Source: Bacteroidota bacterium (lineage in GTDB: Bacteria > Bacteroidota > Bacteroidia > 2-12-FULL-35-15). From it: 64,000 nt of DNA. Below the pieces are notes generated by a model that did no database searches, had not been told where the DNA came from, and saw only the letters and a list, made by a program, of their open reading frames with translations. The translations under genes and the position numbers were made by a program. How positions within the stretch are numbered: the first letter of the stretch is position 1; every line of letters begins with the position of its first letter. The stretch spans positions 62,001 through 126,000 of the forward strand of contig JAQZBR010000008.1 in the NCBI GenBank assembly GCA_029237775.1, in the 5' to 3' direction. Positions 8,232 to 17,392 of this stretch are shown piece by piece.

Positions 8232-9341
8232 CTACCCCGTACTTTCCAAAATGCGATTCGTACTTATATAAAAGTTCTTAAAATCTGTATCAGTCGTGTT
8301 GAATAATTCAGAAAGCCTTGTCGGATGTGTATCGGTTATAAACAACTGCCCGAAATTGTCAGTGCTGACCAGCTCCATCAATTGCTTTACCCTCAGATCA
8401 TCCAGCTTATCATAAATATCGTCCAGCAAGAGGATCGGAGTGATATTTTTTATTTTTTTGATGAAGTCAAACTGTGCCAGCTTCAACGCTATCAGAAAGG
8501 ATTTCTGCTGTCCCTGAGATGCATATTTCTTTAAAGGATAACCATTGATCGTAAACTCCAGGTCATCTTTATGAATGCCCGTGGTTGTGTACTCCATTAT
8601 TTTATCGCGGTTAAGAGATCTGGCAAGCGCTTCCGCGAAGGTGCCCTCATTCAGATGAGAAATGTAGATCAGTCCAACCTGCTCTTTTCCACCGGAGATC
8701 AGTTCATAATACTTACTGAAAATTGAAATGAAATTATTCACGAAATCCTTTCTTACCTGATAAACTTTTTCGCCATAAGCGATCAGCTGGTCATCCCAGA
8801 TCTCAAGGGAAGCCATGTCGAATTTACCGCTGCTGCCAAACTGTTTCAATAAAGCATTGCGATGTGAAAGAACTTTGTTATAACTGATGAGGTTTTCGAG
8901 ATACTCGCGATCGAACTGAGCAATCACGCTGTCAAGAAACTTTCTTCTACTCTCACTACCTTCCGTAATTAGCTCAGAATCGGCAGGAGAGATCATAACC
9001 AGTGGAAAAAGCCCGATATGATCTGCAAGCCTCTGATATTCCTTTTTATTCCTCTTGAATTGTTTCTTTTGATTACGTTTTTGTCCACAATATATCTCTT
9101 CCTCAGCATCATTAAGCTCATACGAGCCCTGGATAAGGAAAAAAGGCTCGTTGTGCATTATATTCTGGCTATCAATAGGATTAAAAAAGCTTTTACAAAA
9201 AGAGAGATAATGTATTGCATCCAGGATATTGGTCTTCCCTTCCCCGTTGTTGCCTGTCAAACAATTAACATGCGGACTGAATATCAGTTCGGCTTCAGGG
9301 TAATTCTTAAAATTGAGTATGGAAAGCTTTTTAAGGTGCAT
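8232..9341 (-). CDS. recF: DNA replication/repair protein RecF
   Basis: 369 residues, the normal RecF length. An SMC-like ABC ATPase: Walker A G-N-N-G-E-G-K-T-N (about 31-39), signature Y-A-S-Q-G-Q-Q-K-S (about 280), Walker B P-I-L-L-L-D-D-I-Y-D-K-L-D. RecF binds gapped DNA and with RecO/RecR loads RecA at stalled forks. The N-terminus MHLKKLSILNFKNY is the standard RecF start. It is divergent from the TPR membrane protein at 9463. Confidence 0.97.
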   Translation of the reverse strand: MHLKKLSILNFKNYPEAELIFSPHVNCLTGNNGEGKTNILDAIHYLSFCKSFFNPIDSQNIMHNEPFFLIQGSYELNDAEEEIYCGQKRNQKKQFKRNKKEYQRLADHIGLFPLVMISPADSELITEGSESRRKFLDSVIAQFDREYLENLISYNKVLSHRNALLKQFGSSGKFDMASLEIWDDQLIAYGEKVYQVRKDFVNNFISIFSKYYELISGGKEQVGLIYISHLNEGTFAEALARSLNRDKIMEYTTTGIHKDDLEFTINGYPLKKYASQGQQKSFLIALKLAQFDFIKKIKNITPILLLDDIYDKLDDLRVKQLMELVSTDNFGQLFITDTHPTRLSELFNTTDTDFKNFYISTNRILESTG

Positions 9342-9426
9342 TGCGTAAAATGGCTTTAAAATTACCTAAAAAATGCCTGTTTGATCATATTTCAAAGATA
9401 TAATTACGGATATTGTAAAAAAAAAC

Positions 9427-9434
9427 TATTTTTG
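9427..9434 (+). promoter_or_regulatory. -7 box of the YfgM-like gene
   Basis: TATTTTTG matches TAnnTTTG and lies 28 bases before the ATG at 9463. No clear -33 element at the 19-base spacing. Confidence 0.45.
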
Positions 9435-9462
9435 CAATCCATTAACAAGAACAAATCACAGT

Positions 9463-10149
9463 ATGTCAAGAGAAATTAAAGACGAGCCTATAGTAGACGT
9501 TGAACAGGCGTTTAGCAAAACAGAACTTTTTATTGAAAATAACAAGAAGAGCCTTTCGATCATCATTGGTGCTATTGTGGTTTTAGTAGGTGGTTATTTT
9601 GCCTATAAATACTGGTACGTAGCAGGTGAAGAGACAAAAGCTCAGGCAGAGATGTTCAAAGCTGAACAGTATTTTGAGCAGGATTCGCTTGATAAAGCGA
9701 TGAATGGTGACGGCAATATGGTTGCGGGTTTTAGCCAGATCGCTGAAGATTACAGCATTACTCCAACAGGAAATCTTGCTGAATATTATTTAGGCATGTG
9801 CCTTTTGAAAAAAGGACAATACGAAGAAGCAATTGATCACTTGCAATCGTTTGACGGTAAAGACCAGGTTGTTGGCCCTATCGCTACAGGCGCGATCGGT
9901 GACGCTAATTTAGAATTAGGAAAAACTGATGAGGCGATCACTTATTATTTGAAAGCCGCTGAACAAAATAATAACAACTTCACAACTCCTATTTTCCTTA
10001 AGAAAGCTGCAATGGCTAATGAAGACAAAGGGAATTTCGCTGATGCAGTTAAAATTTACGAGCGTATAAAAAATGAATTTCCTGAAACAATGGAAGGGAA
10101 AGACATGGAGAAATACATTGCACGCGCAAAAGCTGCTGGAAATATATAA
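9463..10149 (+). CDS. Membrane-anchored TPR protein (YfgM-like)
   Basis: 228 residues. A short cytoplasmic N-terminus and one transmembrane helix (about 30-52, LSIIIGAIVVLVGGYFAYKYW) precede a tetratricopeptide domain (about 70-225) with repeats such as AEYYLGMCLLKKGQYEEAIDHL and GDANLELGKTDEAITYYLKA. The topology resembles YfgM, a periplasmic TPR partner of the Sec machinery and chaperones, and the family is widespread in Bacteroidota. The function here is inferred from architecture. Ends at a clear terminator. Confidence 0.82.
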   Translation: MSREIKDEPIVDVEQAFSKTELFIENNKKSLSIIIGAIVVLVGGYFAYKYWYVAGEETKAQAEMFKAEQYFEQDSLDKAMNGDGNMVAGFSQIAEDYSITPTGNLAEYYLGMCLLKKGQYEEAIDHLQSFDGKDQVVGPIATGAIGDANLELGKTDEAITYYLKAAEQNNNNFTTPIFLKKAAMANEDKGNFADAVKIYERIKNEFPETMEGKDMEKYIARAKAAGNI

Positions 10150-10178
10150 TAAGTCAAAAGTGCTTAAGGGCTTAATTC

Positions 10179-10208
10179 AAAAGGTGATCGGTTGGTCACC
10201 TTTTTTGT
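10179..10208 (+). terminator. Rho-independent terminator after the TPR gene
   Basis: Inverted repeat AAAAGGTGA (10179-10187) / TCACCTTTT (10196-10204) with an 8-base loop and a T-rich tail. Confidence 0.85.
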
Positions 10209-10232
10209 TTTCCTCTTCTTCAGTTTTTCAAA

Positions 10233-10350
10233 ACACAGATTTGTATATTCGTATTGATTGGTAATTTGTAGGTGGGCTGATTCGTAAATTCGTAAAAGAT
10301 TCGTTATCCGTACAACAGATTCGTATATTCGTGTCTTATTCGTAACTCGT
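10233..10350. repeat. TTCGT(A) short-repeat tract
   Basis: Seven exact TTCGT units, mostly ATTCGTA, plus variants (TCCGTAC, CTCGTAC), irregularly spaced over about 115 bases upstream of ribH. The same unit occurs twice in the 63074-63090 intergenic region. No ORF and no FMN riboswitch motif is present. Confidence 0.6.
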
Positions 10351-10355
10351 ACATT

Positions 10356-10844
10356 ATGTCATCAACACATAGAAATTTATCAAAGATCGAAGGAAGCGGA
10401 ATTCCAGACGGAAAAGGAATGAGAATGGGAATTGTGCTTTCCGAATGGAACCATGAGATCACCGGATCCTTGTTTGACGGAGCAATCAAAACTCTTGTCG
10501 CTAACGGAGTTGCCAAGGACGACATTATCATTACAACAGTGCCGGGCAGCTTTGAACTGACGCTTGGAGCCCAATTTCTTTGTGAAGACAAATCCATTGA
10601 TGGCGTAATCGCACTGGGTTGTGTGATCCAGGGAGAAACACGCCACTTCGATTTTATATGCGATGCGGTTGCTCACGGCATTACAAACGTCAGCCTTAAA
10701 TACAACAAACCTGTGATCTTCGGAGTGCTTACTCCTAACGATATGCAACAGGCACAGGACCGTTCTGGCGGAAAACACGGGAACAAAGGTGATGAAGCCG
10801 CTATCACAGCTCTTAAAATGGTTGCCTTAAAGAAAGGCCTGTAA
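10356..10844 (+). CDS. ribH: 6,7-dimethyl-8-ribityllumazine synthase
   Basis: 162 residues. RibH condenses 5-amino-6-ribitylaminouracil with 3,4-dihydroxy-2-butanone 4-phosphate, the penultimate step of riboflavin synthesis; it forms cytoplasmic capsid-like or pentameric assemblies. Diagnostic segments: G-I-V-L-S-E-W-N (substrate pocket), V-P-G-S-F-E-L-T, G-C-V-I-Q-G-E-T-R-H-F-D-F (the catalytic His in RHFDF) and F-G-V-L-T. It stands alone from other rib genes, followed by a phosphoribosyltransferase 27 bases later. Confidence 0.97.
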   Translation: MSSTHRNLSKIEGSGIPDGKGMRMGIVLSEWNHEITGSLFDGAIKTLVANGVAKDDIIITTVPGSFELTLGAQFLCEDKSIDGVIALGCVIQGETRHFDFICDAVAHGITNVSLKYNKPVIFGVLTPNDMQQAQDRSGGKHGNKGDEAAITALKMVALKKGL

Positions 10845-10871
10845 ATTTATTTCGAAAAATAGCAGACATCA

Positions 10872-11375
10872 ATGAACAAATCGCTTATACTTAACAGCAA
10901 GCAGATCGAACAAAAGATCAACAGGATCGCATATGAGATCTATGAAAACAATTATGATGAGAAATCAATTGTAATTGCGGGCATTGCTAAGAATGGTTTT
11001 TTGCTTGCGAAGCGGATTGCCGATGTTTTACAAACGATATCACAGATCAAAACCCAACTGATCGAGATAAAGCTTGATAAAGAAAATCCTTTTGAAAATA
11101 ATGTAAAGCTTGAACTGAGCGAAAAGGATCTTAAGAATAAGGTGATCATTCTTGTGGATGACGTTCTCAATTCGGGCAAAACCTTGATGTTCGGAACAAA
11201 GCTTTTCCTTAATTCACCTGTAAAGCGCTTAACTACAGCCGTTCTGGTCGACAGAGGCCATAACCGTTATCCAATAAAGGCTGACGTAGTAGGCTTATCC
11301 TTATCAACCACTTTACAGGAACACATCGCAGTTGAGCTGAATAAGAAAGGCAAAGAAACCGTTTATCTTAGCTGA
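10872..11375 (+). CDS. Phosphoribosyltransferase (PyrR/Hpt-like)
   Basis: 167 residues, type I phosphoribosyltransferase fold. The PRPP-binding motif is V-I-I-L-V-D-D-V-L-N-S-G-K-T-L (about 96-110), and the early I-V-I-A-G-I-A-K-N-G-F binds pyrophosphate. Related Bacteroidota proteins are annotated as phosphoribosyltransferase or PyrR-like. I cannot distinguish uracil, hypoxanthine or a regulatory role from sequence alone. It is probably co-transcribed with ribH and converges with aroK, 2 bases between stop codons. Confidence 0.85.
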   Translation: MNKSLILNSKQIEQKINRIAYEIYENNYDEKSIVIAGIAKNGFLLAKRIADVLQTISQIKTQLIEIKLDKENPFENNVKLELSEKDLKNKVIILVDDVLNSGKTLMFGTKLFLNSPVKRLTTAVLVDRGHNRYPIKADVVGLSLSTTLQEHIAVELNKKGKETVYLS

Positions 11376-11377
11376 TC

Positions 11378-11887
11378 TTACTTTACCGCGCTGACGAATT
11401 CGACCAGCTCATCAATGTCGAGATTCTTTCCTTTAACAATATAATGCGCCTGGTGATAAATATCTTCACGCTTTTCAAGGTGTTCTGTTATGTATTCACG
11501 CAGTTCCTGCTCATTCTTATTTTCAAGAAGAGGACGCTTGCCTTTTGAGTTAACCAGTCTGCTGGCTAAGGATTCAGCGCTCATTTTAAGATAGATGGTT
11601 GTGCCGTTATTGTTCATGAGATCCATATTTCCATAATAGCAAGGAGTTCCGCCACCACAGGCCACAACAAGATCATCTTTCGAAAGAAGCTTTTTAAGCG
11701 CATTATGTTCCAGCGCCCGGAATTCATTTTCACCTTTCTTATCAAAGATCTCGGTGATCGTCTCACCGCACTCGCTCTCAACGAACTTATCAAGATCAAC
11801 GAATTCGAAGCCAAGCTTCGCTGCTAATTTTTTACCTGCAGTGGATTTACCGCTGCCCATGTAACCGGTTAAGAATATTTTTGCCAT
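11378..11887 (-). CDS. aroK: Shikimate kinase
   Basis: 169 residues, the usual AroK length. It phosphorylates shikimate with ATP in the chorismate pathway. Walker A is G-Y-M-G-S-G-K-S-T (7-15). The shikimate-binding residues are in F-V-D-L-D (D32, D34 region) and E-F-R-A-L-E, and C-G-G-G-T-P forms the Walker B-like loop. The LID segment is K-R-P-L-L. The start codon shares one base with the stop of the upstream unknown gene (TAATG), so the two are coupled. Confidence 0.96.
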   Translation of the reverse strand: MAKIFLTGYMGSGKSTAGKKLAAKLGFEFVDLDKFVESECGETITEIFDKKGENEFRALEHNALKKLLSKDDLVVACGGGTPCYYGNMDLMNNNGTTIYLKMSAESLASRLVNSKGKRPLLENKNEQELREYITEHLEKREDIYHQAHYIVKGKNLDIDELVEFVSAVK

Positions 11888-12369
11888 TAGTTAGGAAGGA
11901 TTAAGATGTGTGGATCTGATAACTGCTTACCGTAATTAATTGATGATAGTTTATTCTTTTCAAAGTAAAAGTCAATATTTGCTGCATCAAAACTGAGCCG
12001 TTTCTCGCCCCATTCATGCACCTCTGTTTCGTATTCAGTATAATTTTTTTCGCGGAACAATGCGATGATCTCCTTTTCGCTTAGCTGGAAGATCTTTTTC
12101 CCCCAAAGGGTTGTATTTTCGTTATCGATCTCCACGCAACCAAAACGCTGTTGACTGTTCTCATCAAAGAACAAAGAAAATCCATAATTCCAGAAATGCC
12201 AGACGGTGGACTGGCAATCCTCCATGTCATCAAGAATTTCGGTTTCTTCCGGCTGACCGAGAATCTTTTCAATATCGGCCATACTTGAGCCGAAGGGTAT
12301 TCCCGACAGACCGATACAAGGCTTTATTTCGAAGTGAGATAACAATTTCAGCTTTTTGTCTATACACAA
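11887..12369 (-). CDS. Hypothetical protein upstream of aroK
   Basis: About 160 residues, cytoplasmic, family not recognised. The segment G-L-S-G-I-P-F-G-S-S-M-A-D-I-E-K-I-L-G-Q-P (about 19-39) resembles the 'G-I-x-F-G-M-S-x-x-x-V-x-x-x-L-G-x-P' motif of several small beta-rich families, including immunity-like and lipoprotein-like ones. Later W-H-F-W-N-Y-G-F-S-L-F-F is strongly aromatic. The start is uncertain: the longest frame begins at a TTG and no in-frame ATG exists before about residue 30. It is translationally coupled to aroK. Confidence 0.6.
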   Translation of the reverse strand: MCIDKKLKLLSHFEIKPCIGLSGIPFGSSMADIEKILGQPEETEILDDMEDCQSTVWHFWNYGFSLFFDENSQQRFGCVEIDNENTTLWGKKIFQLSEKEIIALFREKNYTEYETEVHEWGEKRLSFDAANIDFYFEKNKLSSINYGKQLSDPHILILPN

Positions 12370-12513
12370 TTATAGTAATTTTTACGATATATACCTAATA
12401 AATGAAGATGAGAGATTTAATGCAGCTGACTAAGTAACTTTATTGATAATTATTAATAAAAGCGACTGAAAATCAGGCATCAAGAAAATAATTTTGTTTT
12501 TTATAAAAAAGCC

Positions 12514-12544
12514 TTTGCAAAATAAAATAATGCTTCTATATTTG
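12514..12544 (+). promoter_or_regulatory. Consensus promoter of tRNA-Lys
   Basis: TTTG (12514-12517), a 19-base spacer and TATATTTG (12537-12544) match the full Bacteroidota TTTG-N19-TAnnTTTG consensus. This is the best constitutive promoter seen in the window. Confidence 0.9.
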
Positions 12545-12583
12545 CACTCCCAAAATCAAGAAGGGGTTTAAATAAATCTTGAA

Positions 12584-12656
12584 GATTCCGTAGCTCAGCT
12601 GGTAGAGCATTACACTTTTAATGTAGGGGTCCTGGGTTCGAATCCCAGCGGGATCA
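12584..12656 (+). tRNA. tRNA-Lys (anticodon TTT)
   Basis: 73-nt cloverleaf: acceptor GATTCCG/CGGGATC with one T-G pair, D arm TAGCTCAGCTGGTAGAGCA, anticodon arm TTACA-CTTTTAA-TGTAG with anticodon TTT, T arm GGTTCGAATCC, discriminator A. CCA is not encoded. It has its own consensus promoter and terminator. Confidence 0.97.
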
Positions 12657-12667
12657 CAGAAAATGAA

Positions 12668-12695
12668 AACCACACCAATTCGGTGTGGTTCTTTA
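12668..12695 (+). terminator. Terminator of tRNA-Lys
   Basis: Perfect 9-bp stem AACCACACC (12668-12676) / GGTGTGGTT (12682-12690), 5-base loop, T-rich tail. Confidence 0.88.
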
Positions 12696-12897
12696 TTTAC
12701 TCATCTTCCAAAGTCTCTCACCTCATTTGTCTTAATTTTAAGTCCGATTATGAGTTTAGGTGGTTTCATTGAATTCCCGTCAAAGGTCTATCACTTTCTT
12801 ATCAAAGATCCACCACGTTTTAAAAGCTGATGTCAGTTGTTTTATTTAATACTTTAGATAAAAATTCAACACGAAGGTTCCCTTTAAATTAATTACG

Positions 12898-15129
12898 ATG
12901 TTAAAATTTTCACGCTTACTGCTACTTGCTTTTCTGCTGGCTACATCAACTTGCCTCCCCCAACAATCGGCTTCAGATTCGCTTTTGAACACTTTAAAAA
13001 GCACGAAAAGTGACACATCACGTATAAAAACACTTAATCTGCTTGCCAACGAATTTAAAAATACCGGTGACTATGATAAAGCAATTCAATACTCCGAAAA
13101 AGCACTTGCACTTGAAATTTCGTCACGTGAGAAAAACACCAACGAGGAATTTTTCATCAATTCAATCGCTCAGAGCGAATCAATTTTAGGAAGTGTTTAT
13201 TTGTATAAAGGAGAGTACCTTCAATCGCTCCAACATTTTACAACTTCGCTTGATCTATTCGAAAAAAATAATAATCGAAAAGGCATAGCTTCTTCTTTAG
13301 CCGGCATTGGAAGTGTTTATTCGGAAAAAGGGGACCATCAAAAAGCCCTTGACCACTATTTAAAATGTATGAAGATCCAGCAGGAAATTGGTGATAGGTC
13401 AGGGCTTGCAGATGTTTACAATAACATCGGTAGTATCTATGATGATCGCGGTGATTTTGCCGATGCGATCACTTATTATTTTAAAGCGCTTAAGATTGAT
13501 GAAGCGATGGGCAACAAATCCAATATTGCAGGTTCTTATGTTAACATCGGTGTTGTTCACAGAGAGAAAGGCGAATATGATAAAGCCATTGAATATTATT
13601 TAAAAGCGTTTAAAATTGATCGGGAGCTGAATGACAAAAGAAGCATGGCTTTCGATAATAATAATATAGGAAGCGCTATGTACTACAAAGGTCAGCCTGA
13701 TAGTGCAATTGCATATTTTAAAAAGTCGTTACAATTAATGACCGAGATTGGAGATAAGAAGGGTATCGCTAAATCTTACAGCAATATCGGTAATATATTA
13801 AGTGACAAAGGTAATTACCAGGATGCAATGAGCAATTATCTTACTTCGCTTAAAATACGTGAAGACATCGGGGACAAAACAGGCGAGGCGATTATTTATA
13901 ACAACATCGGAAGTTTATTTTTACGTCAGCATAAAGGTCAGGAGGCAAAAACGGCTTTGCTTAAATCACTGGCGTTAGCCAAAGAGCTTAACGAGAAGCC
14001 TCAATTGATGGATGCATACATCTGGCTTACCCGGGCTGACTCAATGCTTGGCAATTATAAAAGTGCATTCGAATATCATAAGCTTTTTATGTCCACACGT
14101 GACAGCATCTTCAACGAAGAGAGCAATAAAAAAACACTTGAGGCCGAAATGAATTTTGAATTCGAGAAAAAAGAACAGGCAATCAAACTTGAGAATGAGA
14201 AAAAAGAAGCTATCGCAAAAGAAGAGATTGATAAGCAAACGATGCAACGAAACGGTTTTATAGGCGGCTTTGTTCTTATGCTTTCTTTAGCCGGTGTGAG
14301 TTATAGAAATTTCCGTAATAAAAAGAGATCCCATGCTTTACTCGAAACAAAAAATATAATAATCGAAGAAAAAAATAAAGACATTTTAGATAGTATCAAT
14401 TACGCAAAAAGGCTTCAACAGGCGATCCTGCCCTCAACAAACATGATCCGGGAATATTTACCGGATTCGTTTATTCTTTATAAGCCAAAGGATATCGTAG
14501 CCGGGGACTTCTATTGGATGGCTGTCAAAGATGGCCTTATTCTGATCGCAGCCTGTGATTGTACCGGTCATGGAGTTCCCGGAGCAATGGTATCTGTAGT
14601 TTGTTCCAACGCTCTAAATCGTACCGTAAAAGAATTTGGGATCACCGACCCCGGAAAGATACTTGACAAGGTAACGGATCTCGTGTTAGAAACCTTTGAG
14701 AACAGTGAAAATGAAGTCAGTGACGGAATGGACATTTCACTTTGTGTGATTAATAAAAACACAAAAGAAGTTTTATGGTCCGGTGCCCATAACCCTTTAT
14801 GGATATCGACCAAGAACAAAGATGAGATCACTGAGATCAAAGCTGACAAACAGCCTGTAGGTAAATTCGCTGGCCGCAAAGCCTTCACAACTCACAGACT
14901 AAAGCTATCAGCCGATGACACTCTGTATCTGTTTAGTGATGGCTACGTTGACCAATTTGGAGGAAATGACGGTAAGAAATTCAGAACGGGCAATTTGAAA
15001 AAGCTGCTTCTTTCAATACAGGATAAAAGTATTGATGATCAAAAGAATATTCTAGAAGAAAGCTTCGAATCGTGGAAAGGAAACCTGGAGCAGGTAGATG
15101 ACGTTTGTGTTATCGGTCTTAAACTGTAA
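12898..15129 (+). CDS. TPR sensor protein with SpoIIE phosphatase domain
   Basis: 743 residues. Signal peptide (1-22), an array of about eight Kinesin-light-chain-like TPRs (about 40-390, repeated 'YNNIGSIYDDRGDFADAI' pattern), coiled coil, a transmembrane helix (about 455-472), then a cytoplasmic PP2C-type SpoIIE phosphatase (about 500-743) with G-D-F-Y-W, D-C-T-G-H-G-V-P-G-A and D-G-Y-V-D-Q-F-G-G metal-binding motifs. The layout suggests an envelope sensor that dephosphorylates a serine-phosphorylated partner. No anti-sigma or kinase gene is adjacent. Two paralogues lie at 43139-47441. Confidence 0.93.
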   Translation: MLKFSRLLLLAFLLATSTCLPQQSASDSLLNTLKSTKSDTSRIKTLNLLANEFKNTGDYDKAIQYSEKALALEISSREKNTNEEFFINSIAQSESILGSVYLYKGEYLQSLQHFTTSLDLFEKNNNRKGIASSLAGIGSVYSEKGDHQKALDHYLKCMKIQQEIGDRSGLADVYNNIGSIYDDRGDFADAITYYFKALKIDEAMGNKSNIAGSYVNIGVVHREKGEYDKAIEYYLKAFKIDRELNDKRSMAFDNNNIGSAMYYKGQPDSAIAYFKKSLQLMTEIGDKKGIAKSYSNIGNILSDKGNYQDAMSNYLTSLKIREDIGDKTGEAIIYNNIGSLFLRQHKGQEAKTALLKSLALAKELNEKPQLMDAYIWLTRADSMLGNYKSAFEYHKLFMSTRDSIFNEESNKKTLEAEMNFEFEKKEQAIKLENEKKEAIAKEEIDKQTMQRNGFIGGFVLMLSLAGVSYRNFRNKKRSHALLETKNIIIEEKNKDILDSINYAKRLQQAILPSTNMIREYLPDSFILYKPKDIVAGDFYWMAVKDGLILIAACDCTGHGVPGAMVSVVCSNALNRTVKEFGITDPGKILDKVTDLVLETFENSENEVSDGMDISLCVINKNTKEVLWSGAHNPLWISTKNKDEITEIKADKQPVGKFAGRKAFTTHRLKLSADDTLYLFSDGYVDQFGGNDGKKFRTGNLKKLLLSIQDKSIDDQKNILEESFESWKGNLEQVDDVCVIGLKL

Positions 15130-15156
15130 ATCTATGCTACCAATATTAACATAATA

Positions 15157-15786
15157 TCATTTCTGCCAAACAGCGATTTTATTCCTGAGCGCAAGAATAG
15201 CGGTATACAAACTTTTCATGTTTTTTGTTATAGCAGTATCTGAACTTTTACCGGATTGATTTAAGATCATTTTAGCGCGCTTATCTATCAGGTCAAGCAT
15301 GGCGTCTGTTTTCAGTAATTTATCCTTATAGGCTTTTTGCATAACACTCAATACATGAGCTTTCGTATGCTCATTTTGTTTTCTTTCAGTGACCTCATAA
15401 ATCGTGATCGATGCCGCTACAATTTTCAACTTATGAAATATTGGAACATATTCCGTTTCAAACCATTTTAATTCTTTACCGAACTGAATTTCCGTTTCCA
15501 TACGAAAAGTTTCTCCCTTAAAAGTTCGCTGCAGATCATGCAAAAGTGCTTTTTGTACGTCATTTGTCGTATCACCTGCATAATCAAACAAACTATCCCC
15601 CTTCTCTAATTTTTTATTATGAAAGAGGAGTCCGTTTTCGTAGGCTTTCCGGTTAAAATATAAAATAGTTCCATCTTCTGCCACGATGAAACGCACCGAA
15701 TCGGTCGAATTAAACGCAGCGGTAAGCAATTGCTCTACTGTCAAAGAATTAGCGAGTTCAATACTGTTGATTTTCTTTGCTGCCAT
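15157..15786 (-). CDS. PAS domain protein
   Basis: 209 residues, cytoplasmic. A PAS fold spans about 20-135 (VRFIVAEDGTILYFNRKAYE, F-R-M-E-T-E-I-Q-F-G, W-F-E-T-E-Y-V-P-I, A-S-I-T-I-Y-E-V-T-E-R-K). A helical C-terminus (135-209) follows, without any kinase, GGDEF or phosphatase domain. It may be a free-standing signal-binding adaptor. It converges on the TPR-SpoIIE gene (27 bases apart), which might make the two functional partners; this is only a context guess. Confidence 0.8.
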   Translation of the reverse strand: MAAKKINSIELANSLTVEQLLTAAFNSTDSVRFIVAEDGTILYFNRKAYENGLLFHNKKLEKGDSLFDYAGDTTNDVQKALLHDLQRTFKGETFRMETEIQFGKELKWFETEYVPIFHKLKIVAASITIYEVTERKQNEHTKAHVLSVMQKAYKDKLLKTDAMLDLIDKRAKMILNQSGKSSDTAITKNMKSLYTAILALRNKIAVWQK

Positions 15787-15876
15787 AACTATGGATTTTA
15801 ATAATATCCGCTGTTAAATATAAATAAAAACATACAAACCGATGCCTTCTTGCTATCATACGGGAGTTACGTTGCT

Positions 15877-17337
15877 CTAATGCGCTACAACAATCTTCTT
15901 CATATAGCGATTGGTAGAGGAAGTCACTGTAACAAAGTAAACGTCATTGGTTAAATCCTTTGTATTTATTTCTGTTTGAGTTTTACCTGCTGGCACAATG
16001 TGGTGTGCTACAACTTGTCCAAGCGCATTTAGTAATGTAATTTCAGTTTGATTGTTAGAGTCCTTGAGTTCTATCATAATTAAATCGCGGGTAGGATTAG
16101 GATAAACGATGAAACCGTCCGTTTCCTTATGTTTAGAAATACTTGTGGCAGTTTGAAAGGTGCCCATTCTGTATTTCACTGTACCTGAATTATAATCCTG
16201 CCATACAGCAAATACTTTCCCATTAATCACCGCCACATCTGCATTCATCACTCCACTACTTGCTATGGTATCCAGATCATACATTCCTGCGGCAACATTT
16301 TTTGAAAAGCGGGAGATCAGATAGTCATCTCCGTTTGCTGATTGTCTCCATACAGTTGCAATTGCGTTGCCCACACTTGCCATGCGTGGATAATTCTGTT
16401 GCGTTAAGCCTGCAAACTGTCCGGTGATAGCTGAACCTGCTGAATTGTTCAATAATGAAAGTGAACTTGCATTTGTATAAACAAGCTCGTTGCCGGTCGC
16501 AGCGCTCATATAAGTTGTATACAAGCTATCACCGATGATTACCCCATCAGGGCCTGATGACGGACATGACATCAACATCCAGTTGCCCTGATCATAAGCA
16601 AGTCCATCAAAAAAAGAATTACCGGAGGTATATGAGATGCCCGCCCACATGTCACGAAGGTTATTAAGATTATCACGATAAAGCATGGCGACTCTATTGC
16701 CGGAACTAACGATTGAACCAGGACAACAGTCGCACACCTCAGCGCCAGGTCCTGACCAACCGCTTGCTTTTACATCAGTATAAAATGATGATCCATAATT
16801 TACCGATTTCGAAACAACCCAACGGGTATCTCCAAAAGAATTATTGAACTTCATAAAGCCCACGATCGGATTACCCATGTCATCAGTGGTTACAGTAGGG
16901 AATCGAGAAATACTGTCTATGATATAGTCAACTCGTAAAGGCGCTGAGAATGTAGCTCCACCGTTAAATGAACGTGAAATGTATATATGTTTTGTTGTAT
17001 CCGCTTCAGGTGTTTGCTTCATTACTACATAGACTGTATCTCCCTTTGCAGCGATATCAGGTCCCATCCAGGATTGTGTTGCAACTGTAAGCCCCGGTGA
17101 ATTCACCTTCATGGGCATTGTAAATCCGGTACCATTCCATTTTGAAAAGAACACGGACTCATCAGAACCACGTCCCCAGATTACAAGCGGATCGCCACTC
17201 CGATCGGTAACAATTCTGGGGTGCATATTATCATAAGCACTGGATGCTACATTTATTGCAGGTGACCAGCTGATTCCATTCTGAGCCGAAAGAGTAAAAC
17301 TAAATAATACAAAGAAAAGAAGTAAGATATTTTTCAT
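15877..17337 (-). CDS. Secreted BNR-repeat protein with T9SS sorting domain
   Basis: 486 residues. Signal peptide 1-18. Residues 25-390 look like a sialidase-type beta propeller, with Asp-box/BNR-like turns such as 'SRSFNGGATFSAPLRV', 'SKSVNYGSSFYTDV' and 'DRSGDPLVIWG'. I cannot identify a full set of sialidase catalytic residues, so enzymatic activity is not claimed. Residues about 410-486 are a T9SS type A domain (F-I-V-Y-P-N-P-T-R-D, L-N-A-L-G-Q-V-V, V-Y-F-V-T-V). Exported by type IX secretion. A C-D-C-C-P cluster in the propeller is unusual and may form disulfides or bind metal. Confidence 0.82.
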   Translation of the reverse strand: MKNILLLFFVLFSFTLSAQNGISWSPAINVASSAYDNMHPRIVTDRSGDPLVIWGRGSDESVFFSKWNGTGFTMPMKVNSPGLTVATQSWMGPDIAAKGDTVYVVMKQTPEADTTKHIYISRSFNGGATFSAPLRVDYIIDSISRFPTVTTDDMGNPIVGFMKFNNSFGDTRWVVSKSVNYGSSFYTDVKASGWSGPGAEVCDCCPGSIVSSGNRVAMLYRDNLNNLRDMWAGISYTSGNSFFDGLAYDQGNWMLMSCPSSGPDGVIIGDSLYTTYMSAATGNELVYTNASSLSLLNNSAGSAITGQFAGLTQQNYPRMASVGNAIATVWRQSANGDDYLISRFSKNVAAGMYDLDTIASSGVMNADVAVINGKVFAVWQDYNSGTVKYRMGTFQTATSISKHKETDGFIVYPNPTRDLIMIELKDSNNQTEITLLNALGQVVAHHIVPAGKTQTEINTKDLTNDVYFVTVTSSTNRYMKKIVVAH

Positions 17338-17392
17338 GTTGACCTATTTGTCTTTCAAATATAGCTTTAAAGTATCGCTTGGACAACAGCTC

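Noticed and set aside
9018-9359. 113-aa plus-strand ORF over recF
   Set aside because: Antisense shadow of a well-supported recF.
10150-10355. FMN riboswitch upstream of ribH
   Set aside because: No RFN-element core (AGGGGCAGGGTGAAATTCCC-like) is present. The space holds a terminator and the TTCGTA tract.
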